From Chromatiales bacterium (GTDB lineage Bacteria; Pseudomonadota; Gammaproteobacteria; SZUA-140), in NCBI GenBank assembly GCA_031285245.1, contig JAITWN010000213.1, positions 1 to 8,175 of the forward strand: 8,175 nt of DNA, read 5' to 3'. Each line of letters begins with the position of its first letter. The first letter of the stretch is position 1. The notes under the pieces were generated by a model, which worked only from the letters and a program-made list of their open reading frames with translations, was not told where the DNA came from and did no database searches. Shown piece after piece: positions 6,950 through 8,175 of the stretch. The position numbers and the translations under genes are program-made.

Positions 6950-7249
6950 GTTCGGCAATCCTTATCAAACAACCACGGACGCGGCACTGGAAATGCGGAA
7001 CACCGGCCACAGCAGCAGGTCTGGGTAACAGGGTCTCCTTGGGGAAACAAGCTGTATTCATATCCAGTCCGTTGTCTTACGTTGCGGTTCGGGTTCCGCG
7101 TCTGCCAGCGCAGACACGTCGGTGATCCAGTTAGAGTCGACGACCTCGCTTCTCTGGGCGCAGTCGCCTGAAACTTCTCGCCTTGCTTTTGCTCCTGGCG
7201 TTGCCAAGGTTGTCGGCCTGTCTGTGAGTGACGGACCGCTGGCGCAGGC
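6950..7249 (-). promoter_or_regulatory. Long 5' leader of rne mRNA, likely autoregulatory
   Basis: From the predicted start near 7249 to the ATG at 6949 the leader is about 300 bases; E. coli rne has one of 361 bases through which RNase E cleaves and limits its own mRNA. Two hairpins stand out. One is at the extreme 5' end (GTCGGCCTG at 7212-7220 with CAGGCCGAC at 7245-7253; about 6 pairs remain inside the transcript). The other is compact: six pairs with a four-base loop (7100-7105 with 7110-7115). The feedback role is inferred from the family; I cannot align this leader to the E. coli hairpins. Confidence 0.6.
6959..6963 (-). promoter_or_regulatory. Ribosome binding site deciding the rne start
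   Basis: AAGGA on the minus strand ends 9 bases before ATG 6949. The upstream in-frame TTG (6958-6956) directly abuts this sequence and so cannot use it. This supports ATG 6949 as the start. Confidence 0.75.
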
Positions 7250-7255
7250 CGACGT

Positions 7256-7284
7256 AATATAGCAATGATCCTATGGTGATTCAA
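7256..7284 (-). promoter_or_regulatory. Putative sigma-70 promoter of rne
   Basis: On the minus strand, the -35 hexamer TTGAAT (7284-7279, 4 of 6 to consensus) and the -10 hexamer TATATT (7261-7256, 5 of 6) are separated by exactly 17 bases. Transcription would begin near 7249, giving a leader of about 300 bases. It lies in the gap between the divergent rne and rluC genes, as expected. I found no equally good promoter on the plus strand for rluC. Confidence 0.6.
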
Positions 7285-7321
7285 ACAGTTATCTGTCTTG
7301 CCAGGTAGCCATTGATCGCGC

Positions 7322-8175
7322 ATGATGAGCCCCATGAAAGAAGGCAGGGAAGAAGTCGGTCCACGACTCATCGAAGTCGATCACGCCCGCGACGGACAGC
7401 GTATCGATAATTTCTTGACGGCTCTGCTTAAGGGCGTGCCACGCAGTCACATCTATCGTTTGCTGCGCACCGGACAGGTACGGGTGAACAAAGGGCGTAT
7501 TCGCGCGAGTTATCGGGTGCAGGAAGGCGATCAGATTCGCTTGCCGCCGGTTGCAACCGTCGAAGCTGCGCCGCCACGTATTGCCGCCGGGCTGGTCGCG
7601 AGCCTGGAGCGGGCGATTCTCTTTGAAGATGACGACATCCTCATTCTCGACAAGCCGGCGGGGCTCGCGGTGCACGGGGGCAGTGGTCTTCGTTTCGGCC
7701 TCATCGAAGTGCTGCGGGAATTGCGCCCAGATCAGACAAATATCACGCTGGTTCATCGGCTTGATCGCGATACTTCGGGTTGTTTGTTGATTACGAAGAG
7801 TCGTCGTTTACTACCTGCGCTCACTGAGCTCTTTCGTCGCCATGAGGTCGAGAAGCGTTATCTCACTTTGCTGCGCGGGCGCTGGAAGGGTGGCGCGCGC
7901 ACGGTGCGTGCGGCGCTGACGCGCGGGCGTTTGCAATCCGGCGAGCGCATGGTGCAGGCCGATGAGGAAGACGGACGCGAAGCTGAAACTCGATTTACGC
8001 CGGTGAAACGTTTGCCCGGCGCGACGCTGGTCGAAGCTGCGATTCGAACTGGCCGCACCCATCAGATCCGCGTTCATGCGGCGGCCATCGGCCATCCGGT
8101 GGCGGGAGATGATAAATACGGCGATGCCGAATTTAATCGCGTCATGGCGCGCAAAGGGCTTAAGCGGATGTTTCT
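7322..8175 (+). CDS. rluC: 23S rRNA pseudouridine synthase RluC, cut by the window edge
   Basis: RluC isomerises uridines 955, 2504 and 2580 of 23S rRNA (E. coli numbering) to pseudouridine. The frame stays open from 7322 to the right edge: 284 codons plus two bases are present, against 319 residues in E. coli, so roughly 35 residues are missing. An N-terminal S4 RNA-binding domain (about 25-85, with QRIDNFLTALL and GQVRVNKGRI) is followed by the RluA-type catalytic domain. That domain has ILDKPAGLAVHGG (108-120), HRLDRDTSG (145-153) with catalytic Asp148, EKRYLTLLRG, and RTGRTHQIRVH near the end. An in-frame TGA at 7313-7315 limits the start to ATG 7322, 7325 or 7334. The only Shine-Dalgarno candidate, AGGT near 7303, is far from 7322, so the exact start is uncertain. 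Divergence from rne is the usual gammaproteobacterial order and supports RluC rather than RluA or RluD. Confidence 0.93.
   Translation, partial: MMSPMKEGREEVGPRLIEVDHARDGQRIDNFLTALLKGVPRSHIYRLLRTGQVRVNKGRIRASYRVQEGDQIRLPPVATVEAAPPRIAAGLVASLERAILFEDDDILILDKPAGLAVHGGSGLRFGLIEVLRELRPDQTNITLVHRLDRDTSGCLLITKSRRLLPALTELFRRHEVEKRYLTLLRGRWKGGARTVRAALTRGRLQSGERMVQADEEDGREAETRFTPVKRLPGATLVEAAIRTGRTHQIRVHAAAIGHPVAGDDKYGDAEFNRVMARKGLKRMF

Noticed and set aside
6891..7061. A possible upstream ORF in the rne leader (ATG at 7061, 56 codons, ending inside rne in another frame).
   Set aside because: It has no convincing Shine-Dalgarno sequence and the peptide is not recognisable. An overlapping frame of this size is expected by chance. 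Conservation in relatives would revive it.
7229..7260. A plus-strand promoter for rluC using TAATAT at 7255-7260 as the -10 element.
   Set aside because: The -10 match is only fair and merely overlaps the complement of the rne -10; no acceptable -35 lies 16-18 bases upstream.
6946..7371. A 141-codon minus-strand frame covering the rne leader.
   Set aside because: It spans the rne promoter and the start of rluC in antisense, has no domain, and ends just inside rne. It is better explained as untranslated leader.

Overview
The window looks like chromosomal DNA of a gammaproteobacterium with moderately high G+C. The evidence is the RNase E protein, whose catalytic half aligns almost without gaps to the E. 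coli enzyme, the divergent rne/rluC arrangement typical of that class, and a WbpL-WbpM-like gene pair of the kind that ends Pseudomonas O-antigen loci. I cannot name a genus. The window holds five protein genes and no RNA gene, insertion sequence, CRISPR array or phage remnant that I can see.

Left part (1-4186, plus strand): after a 188-base edge region that I cannot assign, a cell-surface polysaccharide block reads to the right. It contains a polytopic WecA/WbpL-type polyprenyl-phosphate sugar-1-phosphate transferase (189-1238), a membrane-anchored WbpM/CapD/FlaA1-type nucleotide-sugar 4,6-dehydratase (1371-3305) and galU, UTP-glucose-1-phosphate uridylyltransferase (3302-4186). The last two genes overlap by ATGA. 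A good promoter candidate (1326-1353) lies in the gap between the first two genes. Together these enzymes would make UDP-glucose and a 6-deoxy-4-keto-HexNAc precursor, and load the first sugar phosphate onto undecaprenyl phosphate.

Middle (4187-4483): a geneless 235-base stretch is followed by a strong symmetric hairpin flanked by A and T runs (4422-4462). It can terminate galU transcripts from the left and rne transcripts from the right.

Right part (4484-8175): rne lies on the minus strand (RNase E, 821 residues from the ATG at 6949). It has an intact catalytic half and a shortened, low-complexity Arg/Gln/Pro-rich scaffold half. Its promoter candidate (7256-7284) implies a leader of about 300 bases, as expected for the autoregulated rne mRNA. 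Divergently, rluC (23S rRNA pseudouridine synthase) starts at 7322 and runs off the right edge.

I found no clearly new system. The points most worth a second look are the structured rne leader, a C9 homopolymer exactly at the catalytic/scaffold junction of rne where slippage would remove the RNA-binding tail, the tandem EPR repeats in the scaffold, and the private promoter and uncertain start of the dehydratase gene.
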